Source of the DNA: Rossellomorea vietnamensis
GTDB taxonomy: Bacteria; Bacillota; Bacilli; Bacillales; Bacillaceae_B
Assembly (NCBI RefSeq): GCF_008180415.1
Contig: NZ_VTEI01000004.1
Coordinates: 208,780-248,677, forward strand
DNA length: 39,898 nt
Reading direction: 5' to 3'
The notes beneath the pieces are model-generated. The model saw only the letters and a program-made list of their open reading frames with translations, searched no databases and was not told where the DNA came from. Each line of letters begins with the position of its first letter. The first letter of the stretch is position 1. Position numbers and translations under genes: made by a program. This document shows positions 1-8,088 of this stretch, piece by piece.

Positions 1-1140
1 ATTTCGAACTTTGGATGCAGTTTTTAATGCGCCACTGGCATTAATTCTTTCAAAACGGATGGTCTTGTTATATTCCTGGCTAAGTTCTTCGGCTTTACCA
101 TATAAAACCTTAGACTCTTCAAAGATTTCCTGTGTATAACAAACCAAAACAAAATAACCAAAGTCTACTTTTTCTGCTGATAAGTAGGTGGGCAACTGAA
201 ATTTTAATCCATCCTTATAACGTTGGTGACTTCCTAATTTAAGTTCTATTAGAACTTGGAACTCCGAGCCTTTTGAAAGTTGAAAATCAACGGTTCCTCT
301 CCCTGTGTCTACCTCTGGTGAAATTACAACTCCTGAACCCTTTAGAGCTTCATTAGCCAACATACCGAAAGCTGCTTGAACCTGTTTTTCTGAAGCGAGC
401 CCCATTTTAGTATTGAAAAGAATATGCAATTTTTTATGTTCAACGTAATGTTTAAAGGAATTAATTAGAGAATCAACGATATTCTTAAAATGATCTTTAC
501 TGTGTATGGTTTCAGGTATAGCTTTAGTGTCTGACCCCAGAGTATTGTTGTTTTCTTTAGAATTGAGGAATTTTTGAATTTCCTTGTATTCAGATAAGAT
601 GTCTTCAGGCAACAACTCTAGATAATAATCTAAATCCACATGCAAGAATTCAGTTACATATTGAGGGTAATTCTTGTATATTTCAAAAATACTTCCAACA
701 CTAAGGAAATCCAAATCTTCAAAACAAATCCCAATTAAATCTTCTGGGGTTTCAATCGAATGTAAAGCCTTTAGTTCATCTTCATCAAAATCATTTGTAT
801 TTAATTTCAGTAATGACTTTTGAATTGTGTCAGTAAGTAAAAAAGCACCCTCTGACCCATCATGAACATGCCAGAGAATATGATATAAAATATACTCCTT
901 TAAAGGGGAAAACTCATGGGAAAATTCATCAACGATTTCTCTATGCAATTTTTTTAGAAAAGCCATTCCCTGCTTTTCTCTATCTTCTTCATCTTGTTTA
1001 TGCAATGGAAACACAACCCCATATACATCATCGAATTCTAGGTTGCTTCCTATTATTATGAAATCAGTCACGACCAAATCTAATGCTTTGTGAATTACTT
1101 TCTTATAAGCTATAGAGCTACCCTCAAGTATATCAAGCAT
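1..1140 (-). CDS. PD-(D/E)XK nuclease-like protein, partial (3' end outside window)
   Basis: The ATG at 1138-1140 sits behind a strong AGGAGG site and the frame stays open to the window edge, giving about 380 visible residues. The first 240 residues are acidic, mostly helical and unrecognised. Near residues 280-320 there is a clear restriction-endonuclease-fold signature: D285 in 'GTVDFQL', then E299-L-K301 in 'LIELKLG', then Q315. This matches the D...(D/E)xK...Q pattern of PD-(D/E)XK nucleases that use a metal ion. Such proteins often belong to defence or DNA repair loci, and the next genes downstream of its start are a HicAB toxin-antitoxin pair, read in the opposite direction. The fold call is fairly safe; the biological role is unknown. 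Confidence 0.65.
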   Translation of the reverse strand, partial: MLDILEGSSIAYKKVIHKALDLVVTDFIIIGSNLEFDDVYGVVFPLHKQDEEDREKQGMAFLKKLHREIVDEFSHEFSPLKEYILYHILWHVHDGSEGAFLLTDTIQKSLLKLNTNDFDEDELKALHSIETPEDLIGICFEDLDFLSVGSIFEIYKNYPQYVTEFLHVDLDYYLELLPEDILSEYKEIQKFLNSKENNNTLGSDTKAIPETIHSKDHFKNIVDSLINSFKHYVEHKKLHILFNTKMGLASEKQVQAAFGMLANEALKGSGVVISPEVDTGRGTVDFQLSKGSEFQVLIELKLGSHQRYKDGLKFQLPTYLSAEKVDFGYFVLVCYTQEIFEESKVLYGKAEELSQEYNKTIRFERINASGALKTASKVRN

Positions 1141-1389
1141 ATGTGATTCCTCCTGGAATTTAGTGTGTATTTAACATTCACTTAAAGAGAAAGATTCGCC
1201 AGTAAAAGAAGTAATTCCTGTAATTGTGTTTCATATAAAGGGAAAATAAATATCCAAAATATACGTCCTGCCTCGTGAGAGTTAAAGTACTAAAGAGGTT
1301 TTGTTGGGAAGGCTGGATAGGGTGCAAATTGGAAAATCCGCTTCTTTTACGGAGGAAAACAACAAATTTATCTCTTTTGCACCCATTTT

Positions 1390-1418
1390 TTGTTTTTTGA
1401 TACTGTATATGATACTAT
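1390..1418 (+). promoter_or_regulatory. Candidate hicAB promoter with paired TGATACT repeats
   Basis: TTGTTT (1390-1395) and TACTAT (1413-1418) are 17 bp apart. Two direct TGATACT repeats (1398-1404 and 1410-1416) start 12 bp apart and overlap the -10 region. HicB here ends in a ribbon-helix-helix domain, so these repeats are plausible autoregulatory operator half-sites. This is read from sequence only. Confidence 0.4.
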
Positions 1419-1443
1419 TTGGTTGGAGAGGAGGTACATAAAT

Positions 1444-1668
1444 TTGACCAGCATTGACAAAATACTTAATAAAATGAAGCGGCAGCCAAGAGGTATAACC
1501 TTTAAGGAAGCTGAAAGAGTCCTTATCTATTATGGTTATACTCTTGTACGAAGTAGAGGTTCTCACCGTTACTTTCGTAATGATGCTGGCGACTTAATAA
1601 TGGTAAAAGAAAAGAATCCGTTAAAGATTACCTATGTGAATGAAATTCTGGATAGGGTAGGGGAGTAA
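1444..1668 (+). CDS. hicA: HicA-type mRNA interferase toxin
   Basis: A 74-residue basic protein of typical HicA length. It contains the family pattern of a short helix ('FKEAERVLIYYGY') followed by 'RSRGSHRYFRN', where the histidine in GSH is the expected catalytic residue of the dsRBD-like RNase fold. HicA toxins cleave mRNA and are neutralised by HicB. The start is taken as TTG 1444 because GAGAGGAGG lies about 8 nt upstream; an in-frame ATG 54 nt earlier has no such site. hicB follows 73 bp downstream on the same strand in the usual toxin-first order. Confidence 0.85.
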   Translation: MTSIDKILNKMKRQPRGITFKEAERVLIYYGYTLVRSRGSHRYFRNDAGDLIMVKEKNPLKITYVNEILDRVGE

Positions 1669-1741
1669 CCCCATCTCCTGCCTTTTAATATAAATAACGA
1701 TATAAAGAAAACAAATCCTTACTATAAAGGAGCGTATATTA

Positions 1742-2128
1742 ATGAGCAATGTAACGACAAAGGATTTAAATTATTACCTTTCCTTGGATTACTCTATTGT
1801 GATCAATAAGGTTAAAGAGGACGATCATGAATATTATTTTGGGAAAATTGCCGAGCTTGAAGGTTGTCATACCGATGCAGACACTGTAGATGAATTAATG
1901 GAAGAACTAGAGGAAGTTAAGGAAGAATATTTAAAGATTAAATTAGAGCATAATGATACAATACCTGAACCTAATGAAATGCCAAGTGGAAAAATTGTAT
2001 TAAGAATGCCGAAAACTTTGCACTGGCGACTTGCTGGGGAAGCTGCTCAAGAAGGAGTTTCATTAAATCAGTATATGATATATAAATTATCCAGGAGTTT
2101 AGATAGCAAAGACAATGAATATGAATAA
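1742..2128 (+). CDS. hicB: HicB-type antitoxin with ribbon-helix-helix domain
   Basis: A 128-residue antitoxin partner of the preceding HicA. Residues 1-75 resemble the degenerate RNase H-like HicB fold ('YYFGKIAELEGCHTDADT'). Residues 90-120 ('GKIVLRMPKTLHWRLA' then 'GVSLNQYMIYKL') form a CopG/Arc-type ribbon-helix-helix DNA-binding domain. The two parts bind the toxin and the operator respectively. AAAGGAG lies 9 nt before the ATG. The protein is strongly acidic in its middle, as expected for a partner of a basic toxin. Confidence 0.85.
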   Translation: MSNVTTKDLNYYLSLDYSIVINKVKEDDHEYYFGKIAELEGCHTDADTVDELMEELEEVKEEYLKIKLEHNDTIPEPNEMPSGKIVLRMPKTLHWRLAGEAAQEGVSLNQYMIYKLSRSLDSKDNEYE

Positions 2129-2232
2129 TATTGTAATTTGCAAGAAAACTTATCCTGAAATATTTAGGTTAAAGGGAGAATTAATATTATGAAACGCTTT
2201 TATCTGACACAGCCGGAGCTGGTGATAAAATT

Positions 2233-2457
2233 ATGAGCAATCTGGGATTATTCCGATACGAAATAGATATAACAAAAAGTGAAAGTGATTTCTTTGTATA
2301 CAAAGTTGTTTTCGGAAATCAAGAAGGTCACTTGAACTTCCGTGTGGAAAATGGAGAAATAAGGGATGTTAACCTTGATGTTACCGGTTTCTCCAAAACA
2401 CTTGGTTCTCATAATGACGCTAGCCTGATAAGAGTGGCAGAAATGGTGTATAGATAG
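2233..2457 (+). CDS. Hypothetical protein, 74 aa
   Basis: I do not recognise this protein. It is soluble, has no membrane segment, and looks mainly beta-stranded ('YEIDITKSESDFFVYKVVF'). No good ribosome binding site lies directly before its ATG. Instead, a 15-codon open frame (ATG 2189-2191, stop 2234-2236, preceded by AAAGGGAG) ends in an ATGA overlap with this start, which suggests translational coupling to a leader peptide. The gene follows hicB by about 100 bp and may be co-transcribed with it, but nothing shows a functional link. Confidence 0.45.
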   Translation: MSNLGLFRYEIDITKSESDFFVYKVVFGNQEGHLNFRVENGEIRDVNLDVTGFSKTLGSHNDASLIRVAEMVYR

Positions 2458-2609
2458 AGAATAGCACCAAGTTTATCGCAAATCTAAGAAAGTAATAGTA
2501 GCAATTACAGGGAGAAGTAAGTTAACGAACGATGAAATTGATCAAATAGTCCTTGTCAATCATAATAATCTTATAAAAGGAATACACTATCTTTTTGGAG
2601 GTGTTTCTC

Positions 2610-2780
2610 GTGAATAGACTTAATATGGTTGGAGCGAAAAAAATATCACAGGACAATTCTTATAAAATTGGAAAACCTGTTCAAGGTACTAAAGCGATTG
2701 TTTCTTCAAAAAAAGGGGATAGAGAAGAGACGGGTGTAATTGTGTATAAAAGAAAAGTAGAATATAAAGAGAGAGCTTAA
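2610..2780 (+). CDS. Hypothetical small basic protein, 56 aa
   Basis: The start is set at GTG 2610 because GGAGGTG lies about 7 nt upstream; the ATG at 2595 has no site. The product is short, lysine-rich and soluble ('NRLNMVGAKKISQDNSYK' at the start, 'VIVYKRKVEYKERA' at the end). I do not recognise it. It is the last gene before the terminator at 2880. Confidence 0.45.
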   Translation: MNRLNMVGAKKISQDNSYKIGKPVQGTKAIVSSKKGDREETGVIVYKRKVEYKERA

Positions 2781-2879
2781 TTTCAATATTATAAGTTAGA
2801 GGTATTATTCAGAATTTCATGCACATTAAAAAACCCGGAAGTACGGTGGACCGGATTATTAGCATAAAGTTGTTTAGGA

Positions 2880-2918
2880 AAGCGTCAAGAACAGTTCTAT
2901 GTTCTTGACGCTTTTTTG
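2880..2918 (+). terminator. Rho-independent terminator
   Basis: The stem AGCGTCAAGAAC / GTTCTTGACGCT is perfect over at least 12 bp, has an 8-nt loop, and is followed by TTTTTT. It ends the hicAB-side transcript about 100 nt after the last gene. Confidence 0.85.
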
Positions 2919-2995
2919 AATAATGTAATGATTAATAGATATTTTCTCGGGACGTCACTGAGATATTAAAAAAAATTTAAAATTCCAAAAACATA

Positions 2996-3024
2996 TTGCG
3001 CACATCTAATTTTGATGATAATAT
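2996..3024 (+). promoter_or_regulatory. Promoter of the S-box ABC transporter operon
   Basis: TTGCGC (2996-3001) is separated by exactly 17 bp from TAATAT (3019-3024), consistent with a SigA promoter starting transcription near 3031, about 30 nt before the riboswitch. Confidence 0.5.
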
Positions 3025-3062
3025 TCAGCACAGGTAATTAAAATTGAAAAGCAAGCTTTCAA

Positions 3063-3226
3063 CTCTTATCGAGAGCAGGCGGAGGGATTTGGCCCGATGA
3101 AGCCCAGCAACCGACCGTAATTCCGTTGTGAAACGGGGCGCTAGCAAGTTTTGCGCCGGTATGTAAATACCTTAAGGCACGGTGCTAATTCCAACAGAAA
3201 AGATATTCTTTTCTGGGAGATAAGAG
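3063..3226 (+). ncRNA. SAM-I (S-box) riboswitch
   Basis: The S-box consensus blocks are all present: 5' P1 CTCTTATC, then GAGAGCAGGCGGAGGGA, then GATGAAGCCCAGCAACC, the conserved GGCACGGTGCTAATTCCAACAG, and the closing 3' P1 GGGAGATAAGAG. S-boxes bind S-adenosylmethionine and promote termination when it is abundant. Here the 3' P1 strand (GATAAGAGG) can alternatively pair with the 5' arm of the following terminator (CCTCTTTC), the standard antiterminator design. The transporter below should therefore be induced by methionine/SAM limitation. Confidence 0.95.
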
Positions 3227-3252
3227 GTGTGGAGATTCGATACATAATCTTC

Positions 3253-3286
3253 AGCCTCTTTCTCTATGGAGAAAGAGGCTTTTTTA
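3253..3286 (+). terminator. Riboswitch-controlled terminator
   Basis: The stem AGCCTCTTTCTC / GGAGAAAGAGGCT with a short loop is followed by TTTTTT, between the S-box and the first transporter gene. Its 5' arm can be captured by the riboswitch P1 strand, making termination SAM-dependent. Confidence 0.9.
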
Positions 3287-3370
3287 TATCTAAAAAGGAG
3301 TGATATACAGGCCAGCAGCAAAAGATTCAATGCAAAATCATTAAAAAACCATTAAAGGAGAGGGAAAAGG

Positions 3371-4450
3371 ATGAAAAAAACGTGGAGCTTTTTACTGAGT
3401 ATGATTATAGTTACCCTGCTTATAGCCGGGTGCCAGCCAAAGACAGGCGTCACCACCGAAGGAGAGGCGGCAGCCAATGAAACCAATAGTGATAACCAGC
3501 TTGCCAATAAAAAAGTCGCTTTAATTATGCAGCAAAATCTTGGTACGTTTTCTGCTCAATATATTGACGGTGTAAAGGAGCAGGTTACGAAGTTCGGTGG
3601 AACGACGACAGTATTTACTTCTGATGGGGACCTGGCTAAAATGTCTTCCAACCTGGACGCAGCGATCAACCAGGAATTTGATGCGATTCTAATAGACCAT
3701 GGCACGAAAGAAGCATTGGCGGCCGGAGTGAAAAAGGCGATTGAGAAAGAAATTCCAGTCGTTGCCTTTGACGCAGGGATAAGTGAACCCGGTGTGACCG
3801 TGCTTGAGCAGGGTGATCAGCAGATGGCCGAGAGCACTCTGAAGCAGCTGGCTGAAGACTCCAATGGAAACGCAAATATCGTGAAAATCTGGGTTGCCGG
3901 CTTTGCGCCAATGGAGCGGAGACAAGTCGCCTATAAGGAATTCCTTGAAGAGAACACGGGGATTAAAGAGGTCGCCGCTTTTGGAGCAGCAACGCAGAAT
4001 ACGGCTTTGGATACTCAGTCACAAATGGAAGCGATTTTAAAGCAGTATCCGGAGGAAGGGCAGATTACAGCGGTTTGGGCAGCATGGGATGAATTTGCCA
4101 AAGGAGCCGTTCGTGCTATCCAGCAGGCCGGCCGGACAGACATCAAAGTGTACGGAATCGATATGAGTGATGAAGACCTGCAAATGATTCAGGAGAAAAA
4201 TTCTCCTTGGGTGGCAAGTGCAGCCGTAGATCCTAAGGATATTGGCAGAATTCAGGTTCGCTATGCGTATCAAAAATTATCCGGAGAAGAGACTCCAGAC
4301 AATGTTAAATTAACACCGGTGTTCGTTTCAAAAGAGGACCTGCCGGAAGAGCCAATCACAACCACGGAGCTGAATGAATATGTGGAAGGCTGGGGCAACA
4401 GCGACCAGGGATATACCGAAAAGCTGAAGGAATTGGAAGAAGGCAAATAA
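3371..4450 (+). CDS. Sugar ABC transporter substrate-binding lipoprotein (S-box regulated)
   Basis: A 359-residue periplasmic-binding-protein-like lipoprotein. It has a lipoprotein signal peptide with lipobox L-I-A-G-C ending near residue 21, then a Thr/Asn-rich linker, then a type I (RbsB-like) sugar-binding fold: 'KVALIMQQNLGTFSAQYI' at the first strand, 'DGVKEQ', 'DAILIDHGT' and 'VYGIDMSD'. It starts behind GGAGAGGGAAAAGG. It is first in an operon with a two-domain ATPase and one permease. Because the operon is under a SAM-I riboswitch, the ligand is probably a sugar of methionine salvage, with methylthioribose the leading candidate from published comparative work on S-box operons. The ligand is inferred, not shown. 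Confidence 0.85.
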   Translation: MKKTWSFLLSMIIVTLLIAGCQPKTGVTTEGEAAANETNSDNQLANKKVALIMQQNLGTFSAQYIDGVKEQVTKFGGTTTVFTSDGDLAKMSSNLDAAINQEFDAILIDHGTKEALAAGVKKAIEKEIPVVAFDAGISEPGVTVLEQGDQQMAESTLKQLAEDSNGNANIVKIWVAGFAPMERRQVAYKEFLEENTGIKEVAAFGAATQNTALDTQSQMEAILKQYPEEGQITAVWAAWDEFAKGAVRAIQQAGRTDIKVYGIDMSDEDLQMIQEKNSPWVASAAVDPKDIGRIQVRYAYQKLSGEETPDNVKLTPVFVSKEDLPEEPITTTELNEYVEGWGNSDQGYTEKLKELEEGK

Positions 4451-4516
4451 CATAGGAACATTAGGCTGCCGGGATGAAAGGCCGCCTGATGTTTTCCTTT
4501 GAAAGGAGGAAACAAG

Positions 4517-6052
4517 ATGGTTGCATCACTTCTTGAAATGAGAAATATCTCCAAGAGCTTTGGTGCAGTAAAAGCTTTGAAGGGAGCTGGACTTCATTTG
4601 TCCTCTGGTGAAGTACATGCTTTACTGGGAGCGAATGGAGCAGGAAAAAGCACGCTTATAAAGATTTTGTCAGGTGCTTACAGCCATGATGAAGGAGATA
4701 TTTATCTTGACGGAAAGCCAGTCAGCATCTCTTCTCCCAAAGAGGCTAAGGATCTCGGCATCCACTGTGTGTACCAGGAGGTGGATACGGCATTGGTGCC
4801 GCAGCTTACAGTCGCGGAAAATATCCTGCTTGATTCCTTTGCCGGAGGAAGCGGCTTTTTCGTCTCCAAAAAGAAGCTGAGACGAAAAGCGGAAGAAATT
4901 CTGGCACTCCTAAATGAAGAACAAATACTCGTAGACCAATATGTCTCCCAATTGACACTCGCTCAAAAGCAAATGGTCCTGATAGCCAGAGGGCTGGTCA
5001 AAGAAGCCGACATCATCATTTTGGATGAACCGACGGCCCCGCTGTCGATCGAGGAAACAAAGTACCTTTTTAACATGGTGAGAAAGCTGAAGACTAGAGG
5101 AGTGGGCATCATCTTCATTTCCCACCGGCTGCCGGAAGTATTTGAAATCAGTGACCGCATTACCGTCATGAGAGACGGTGCAACCATTGGGACGGTAAAA
5201 ACCACGGAAGCTTCCCATAAGCAAATTGTTGAAGCCATGCTGGGCAAAGACCTTGTCATCACAGAAAAACAAAAAACGGTCCCGGGGAAGAAACTGTTAG
5301 AAGTCGATGGGATAAGTGATGGCGGGTTAGTGAAAAATGCCAATCTTTCGGTTTCAAGAGGAGAGATCGTAGGAGTCGCAGGACTGGTGGGAGCTGGAAA
5401 AACAGAGCTGTCGCGAATACTGTTCGGCCTTACGAAGACGGAATCAGGTGTAATAACGATGAATGGGAAAAGGGTCCCCTTTAAAAGTCCGGCAGATGCG
5501 ATACGTGCCGGTGTAGTTTTAATTCCCGAAGAAAGGAGGAAAGAGGGATTGTTTATCAATGAGTCGATCCAACATAATCTCACTTTCCCGCATATAAAAT
5601 CATTTTCCTCTTTCCTTTTCATGAATAGAAAATTGGAGAAAATGCATGCGGAAAAAATCATTAAAGATTTTGGTGTGAAAACAGGCGGAAGCACTGACCC
5701 GGTTCTCCATTTAAGCGGAGGAAACCAGCAGAAGGTGGCGATCGGAAAATGGACCGGAGCAGACAGTGACCTCTATCTCTTCGATGAACCGACCAAAGGC
5801 GTGGATATTGGGGCAAAAAAGGAAATCTTCGACCTGATCCAAAGCCTGGCGGACCAGGGAAAAGGCATCCTCTATCTAACGAGTGAAATCTCAGAAATCC
5901 TCACTGTCTCGGACCGGATCTTAGTGATGTATGACGGGATGATCGTAAAAGAATTATCAAGGGAAGAGGCCTCACAAGAAAAAATCCTGCTTTATGCGAG
6001 CGGGGGAAAGGAGGAAAGCGATGAGCAGCCAAGTGTTTCAGTTTGTATATAA
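4517..6052 (+). CDS. Ribose-type sugar ABC transporter, duplicated ATPase subunit
   Basis: A 511-residue RbsA/MglA-like ATPase with two nucleotide-binding domains in tandem. Domain 1 has Walker A 'GANGAGKST', signature 'LTLAQKQ' and Walker B 'IIILDEPTAPL'. Domain 2 has the typical degenerate Walker A 'GLVGAGKTE', a full signature 'LSGGNQQK' and Walker B 'LYLFDEPTKGV'. This arrangement powers sugar import by class II carbohydrate ABC systems. ATG 4517 is chosen because AAAGGAGG is about 6 nt upstream; the longer TTG start at 4499 is unlikely. Its 3' end overlaps the permease start by 32 bp, indicating translational coupling. Confidence 0.9.
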   Translation: MVASLLEMRNISKSFGAVKALKGAGLHLSSGEVHALLGANGAGKSTLIKILSGAYSHDEGDIYLDGKPVSISSPKEAKDLGIHCVYQEVDTALVPQLTVAENILLDSFAGGSGFFVSKKKLRRKAEEILALLNEEQILVDQYVSQLTLAQKQMVLIARGLVKEADIIILDEPTAPLSIEETKYLFNMVRKLKTRGVGIIFISHRLPEVFEISDRITVMRDGATIGTVKTTEASHKQIVEAMLGKDLVITEKQKTVPGKKLLEVDGISDGGLVKNANLSVSRGEIVGVAGLVGAGKTELSRILFGLTKTESGVITMNGKRVPFKSPADAIRAGVVLIPEERRKEGLFINESIQHNLTFPHIKSFSSFLFMNRKLEKMHAEKIIKDFGVKTGGSTDPVLHLSGGNQQKVAIGKWTGADSDLYLFDEPTKGVDIGAKKEIFDLIQSLADQGKGILYLTSEISEILTVSDRILVMYDGMIVKELSREEASQEKILLYASGGKEESDEQPSVSVCI

Positions 6053-7040
6053 ATATGGTGCGATCCTATTGATGGCTCTGATTTTGATTTATTTCAGCAT
6101 CGTGAACCCGGCATTTTTTTCTTACAGTAATATATCCGATATTCTGCGTTCCATTTCCATCGTCACCCTGCTGGCTCTAGGAGTAACATTCACCCTGATA
6201 GTGGACGGATTTGATCTATCGGTAGGATCCACGATGTCCCTTGCGACGGTCATTACAGCTTCTTTGATGGTATGGTTTCAGCTCCCGCTTTGGGCAGTCC
6301 TGATTCTCCCAATTTTGGCGGGCGCTGCGGTGGGGCTATTTAACTCGCTTCTTATTGTAAAAATTAAAATACCCGATTTGCTGGCAACCTTAGGGGTCAT
6401 GTATATAATATCCGGACTGCACCGCACATACACGGAAGGATATTCTATCTACAGCCACATGGAACTGACAACAGGAGGAAAGGCACCCGGGGAGTTCTAT
6501 CAAAGCTTCCTTTGGATCGGGCAGGGAAGACTATGGGGAATTCCTGTTCCTGTCATCTTAATGCTGGTATTGGTGGCCGCTGTTTACGTGGTACTGAATA
6601 AAACCCGGTGGGGAAGAATCCTGTACATGACCGGGGGAAATGCAGAAGCAGCCAGGCTGTCAGGAATCAACGTGAAAAAGGTGAAAACCCTTGCTTATGT
6701 CGTCTCCGGAATCTTCGCATCGCTGGCAGGGATTCTCTTTACAGCCAGGGTTGGCTCTGGACAAATAGACTCGGGGGCTTCCTTGCTGATGGAGGCAGTA
6801 GCCGCCGTCTTCGTCGGATTCTCCGTTCTCGGAGCGGGAAAACCAAATGCATTGGGAACCTTCTTTGGAGCAGCATTAATAGGAGTGCTCCTCAATGGCC
6901 TGACCATGCTGAATTTACCATACTACGCATTTGAAATTGTGAAAGGTACCGTTCTTGTCCTTGCGCTCACGGTTACTTATTTCCGGCTTGGTGCAAGAAA
7001 GTCAGGGCGTACGAAAGTGCAAATGAAGAGTGCTAATTGA
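6021..7040 (+). CDS. Ribose-type sugar ABC transporter permease
   Basis: A 339-residue RbsC-like permease with about 8-10 membrane segments. The family hallmarks are 'TFTLIVDGFDLSVGS' near residue 65 and the EAA-like loop region 'GGNAEAARLSGINVKKVK' near residue 210. The start is ATG 6021, with AAGGAGG 6 nt upstream; it overlaps the ATPase gene. As a single permease it presumably acts as a homodimer. It completes a binding protein-ATPase-permease operon controlled by the upstream SAM riboswitch and closed by the terminator at 7062. Confidence 0.9.
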   Translation: MSSQVFQFVYKYGAILLMALILIYFSIVNPAFFSYSNISDILRSISIVTLLALGVTFTLIVDGFDLSVGSTMSLATVITASLMVWFQLPLWAVLILPILAGAAVGLFNSLLIVKIKIPDLLATLGVMYIISGLHRTYTEGYSIYSHMELTTGGKAPGEFYQSFLWIGQGRLWGIPVPVILMLVLVAAVYVVLNKTRWGRILYMTGGNAEAARLSGINVKKVKTLAYVVSGIFASLAGILFTARVGSGQIDSGASLLMEAVAAVFVGFSVLGAGKPNALGTFFGAALIGVLLNGLTMLNLPYYAFEIVKGTVLVLALTVTYFRLGARKSGRTKVQMKSAN

Positions 7041-7061
7041 TGATTGGTATATGAAAATAAG

Positions 7062-7105
7062 GCCTGATCCCTGGCGTACTAACGTGCTGGGGGTCAGGCT
7101 TTTTT
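7062..7105 (+). terminator. Terminator of the S-box transporter operon
   Basis: GCCTGATCCC pairs with GGGGGTCAGGC around an internal GGCGTACTAACGTGC loop/stem, followed by TTTTTT. 'CCTGACCC'-type stems recur in this window (for example near 28687), so this terminator may itself be a dispersed repeat. Confidence 0.8.
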
Positions 7106-7165
7106 ATTCCTATTAGCATTCGACGAATGTTTCGGATAATGTTGGGACGTCGCTGTGACATTAAA

Positions 7166-7894
7166 TTATTCAGAACTAGAACTAAGGTGTTCAATGATAG
7201 TTTCATGTCTCATATATTCTAATTTTGACATGAAAATTAATGCTCTTAAGAAATATACAAATTCTTTTCTTTCGGTTACATTAACCTCTAAGTTGAATTT
7301 TTTCTTATCTTGATAAACAATATAAAAAGTAATTTTAGGTCCTTCATTAAATTTGTATTCTAGATCGAAAAATCTAAAGGAATTCTCATTATTTGACCCA
7401 ATTTGAACATGGTAATTAGAAAGAAACATGGTTATTGTTGATTCTATTACTGAGATAAAAGCTACTACTAAATCATAATAAACTTCAATTTCTTGAATAT
7501 CTGGAATTTTGTAGTCGTGTTCCATTTTGTTTCTTATTCTGTTTAGTCTTGAAAGTGATGCTGATTCAATTACACCTATGTCCTTTAAAAAATCCATTTT
7601 CTTATCAAACTTTAGGTTGTTCTTTCTTACTATTGAATACAAACCAAAGTGGTGAAAGAAGGAGTCAAGCTGACAATCTAGTGCTCTTTTTAGATGCGAG
7701 AGGCAATTGATAATATGAATTAATTTATCTTTCTTTTGAGTGAAGTTTTCTAGTTCATTTTTTGCGAATTTCAAGAAATCCCTGGGGTGCAAATCGAATG
7801 TTGGGTATATAGCGTGTGTACCTGAAGAAGAGCTAGTCTCTAAATGTTCAATATTACTAATTAGAAAATCTTTTAAAAACACGGCTTTATTCAT
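7166..7894 (-). CDS. HEPN-motif protein, putative RNase
   Basis: A 242-residue, AT-rich-coded, largely helical soluble protein with a strong start (AAAGGAGGA upstream of the ATG). Residues 115-128 read 'RLNRIRNKMEHDYK', where R121-N-x3-H126 fits the R-x4-6-H catalytic signature of HEPN RNases. The flanking region (residues 55-160) is helical, as in that fold, and the C-terminal 80 residues look beta-rich. HEPN proteins are common RNA-cleaving effectors in bacterial conflict systems. It lies upstream of, and divergent from, the AEP-RT gene, separated by 546 bp that also contain a MazG-like relic, so a functional pairing is possible but unproven. The family assignment rests on one motif. Confidence 0.5.
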   Translation of the reverse strand: MNKAVFLKDFLISNIEHLETSSSSGTHAIYPTFDLHPRDFLKFAKNELENFTQKKDKLIHIINCLSHLKRALDCQLDSFFHHFGLYSIVRKNNLKFDKKMDFLKDIGVIESASLSRLNRIRNKMEHDYKIPDIQEIEVYYDLVVAFISVIESTITMFLSNYHVQIGSNNENSFRFFDLEYKFNEGPKITFYIVYQDKKKFNLEVNVTERKEFVYFLRALIFMSKLEYMRHETIIEHLSSSSE

Positions 7895-8049
7895 TTTTAT
7901 CTTCCTCCTTTCAAAAATAATATGAATATCTTACCATGTGGTGGATCTGGATAGGAAATATTTTTTCTTATTTCTTTATATTGGCCGAGAATAAACAAAG
8001 GCAGTTTTTGAATAGGCCCTGGAAAAATCCTATTTAACAGATTGTACTC

Positions 8050-8075
8050 TGGGACAAGGTGGTGGTCCTGTCCCA
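8050..8075. repeat. Palindromic GGGACAAG-type repeat, diverged copy
   Basis: TGGGACAAGG...CCTGTCCCA forms an imperfect inverted repeat, related to the fuller copies at 23761, 26231, 27437 and 29679. Like two of those copies, it is next to a MazG-like sequence. Confidence 0.5.
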
Positions 8076-8088
8076 AGTTTAATTTGGA

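Noticed and set aside
1282..1566. A minus-strand 94-codon frame overlapping the hicA start
   Set aside because: It is antisense to hicA over most of its length and lacks a ribosome site.
4963..5694. A 243-codon minus-strand frame within the ABC ATPase gene
   Set aside because: It is antisense to a gene with clear ATPase motifs; composition rich in Ser/Pro/Thr/Ile is typical of an antisense shadow.
7059..7100. The GCCTGATCCC...GGGGTCAGGC stem as a riboswitch or regulatory RNA
   Set aside because: It is explained as a terminator: strong stem plus T-run directly after the permease gene.
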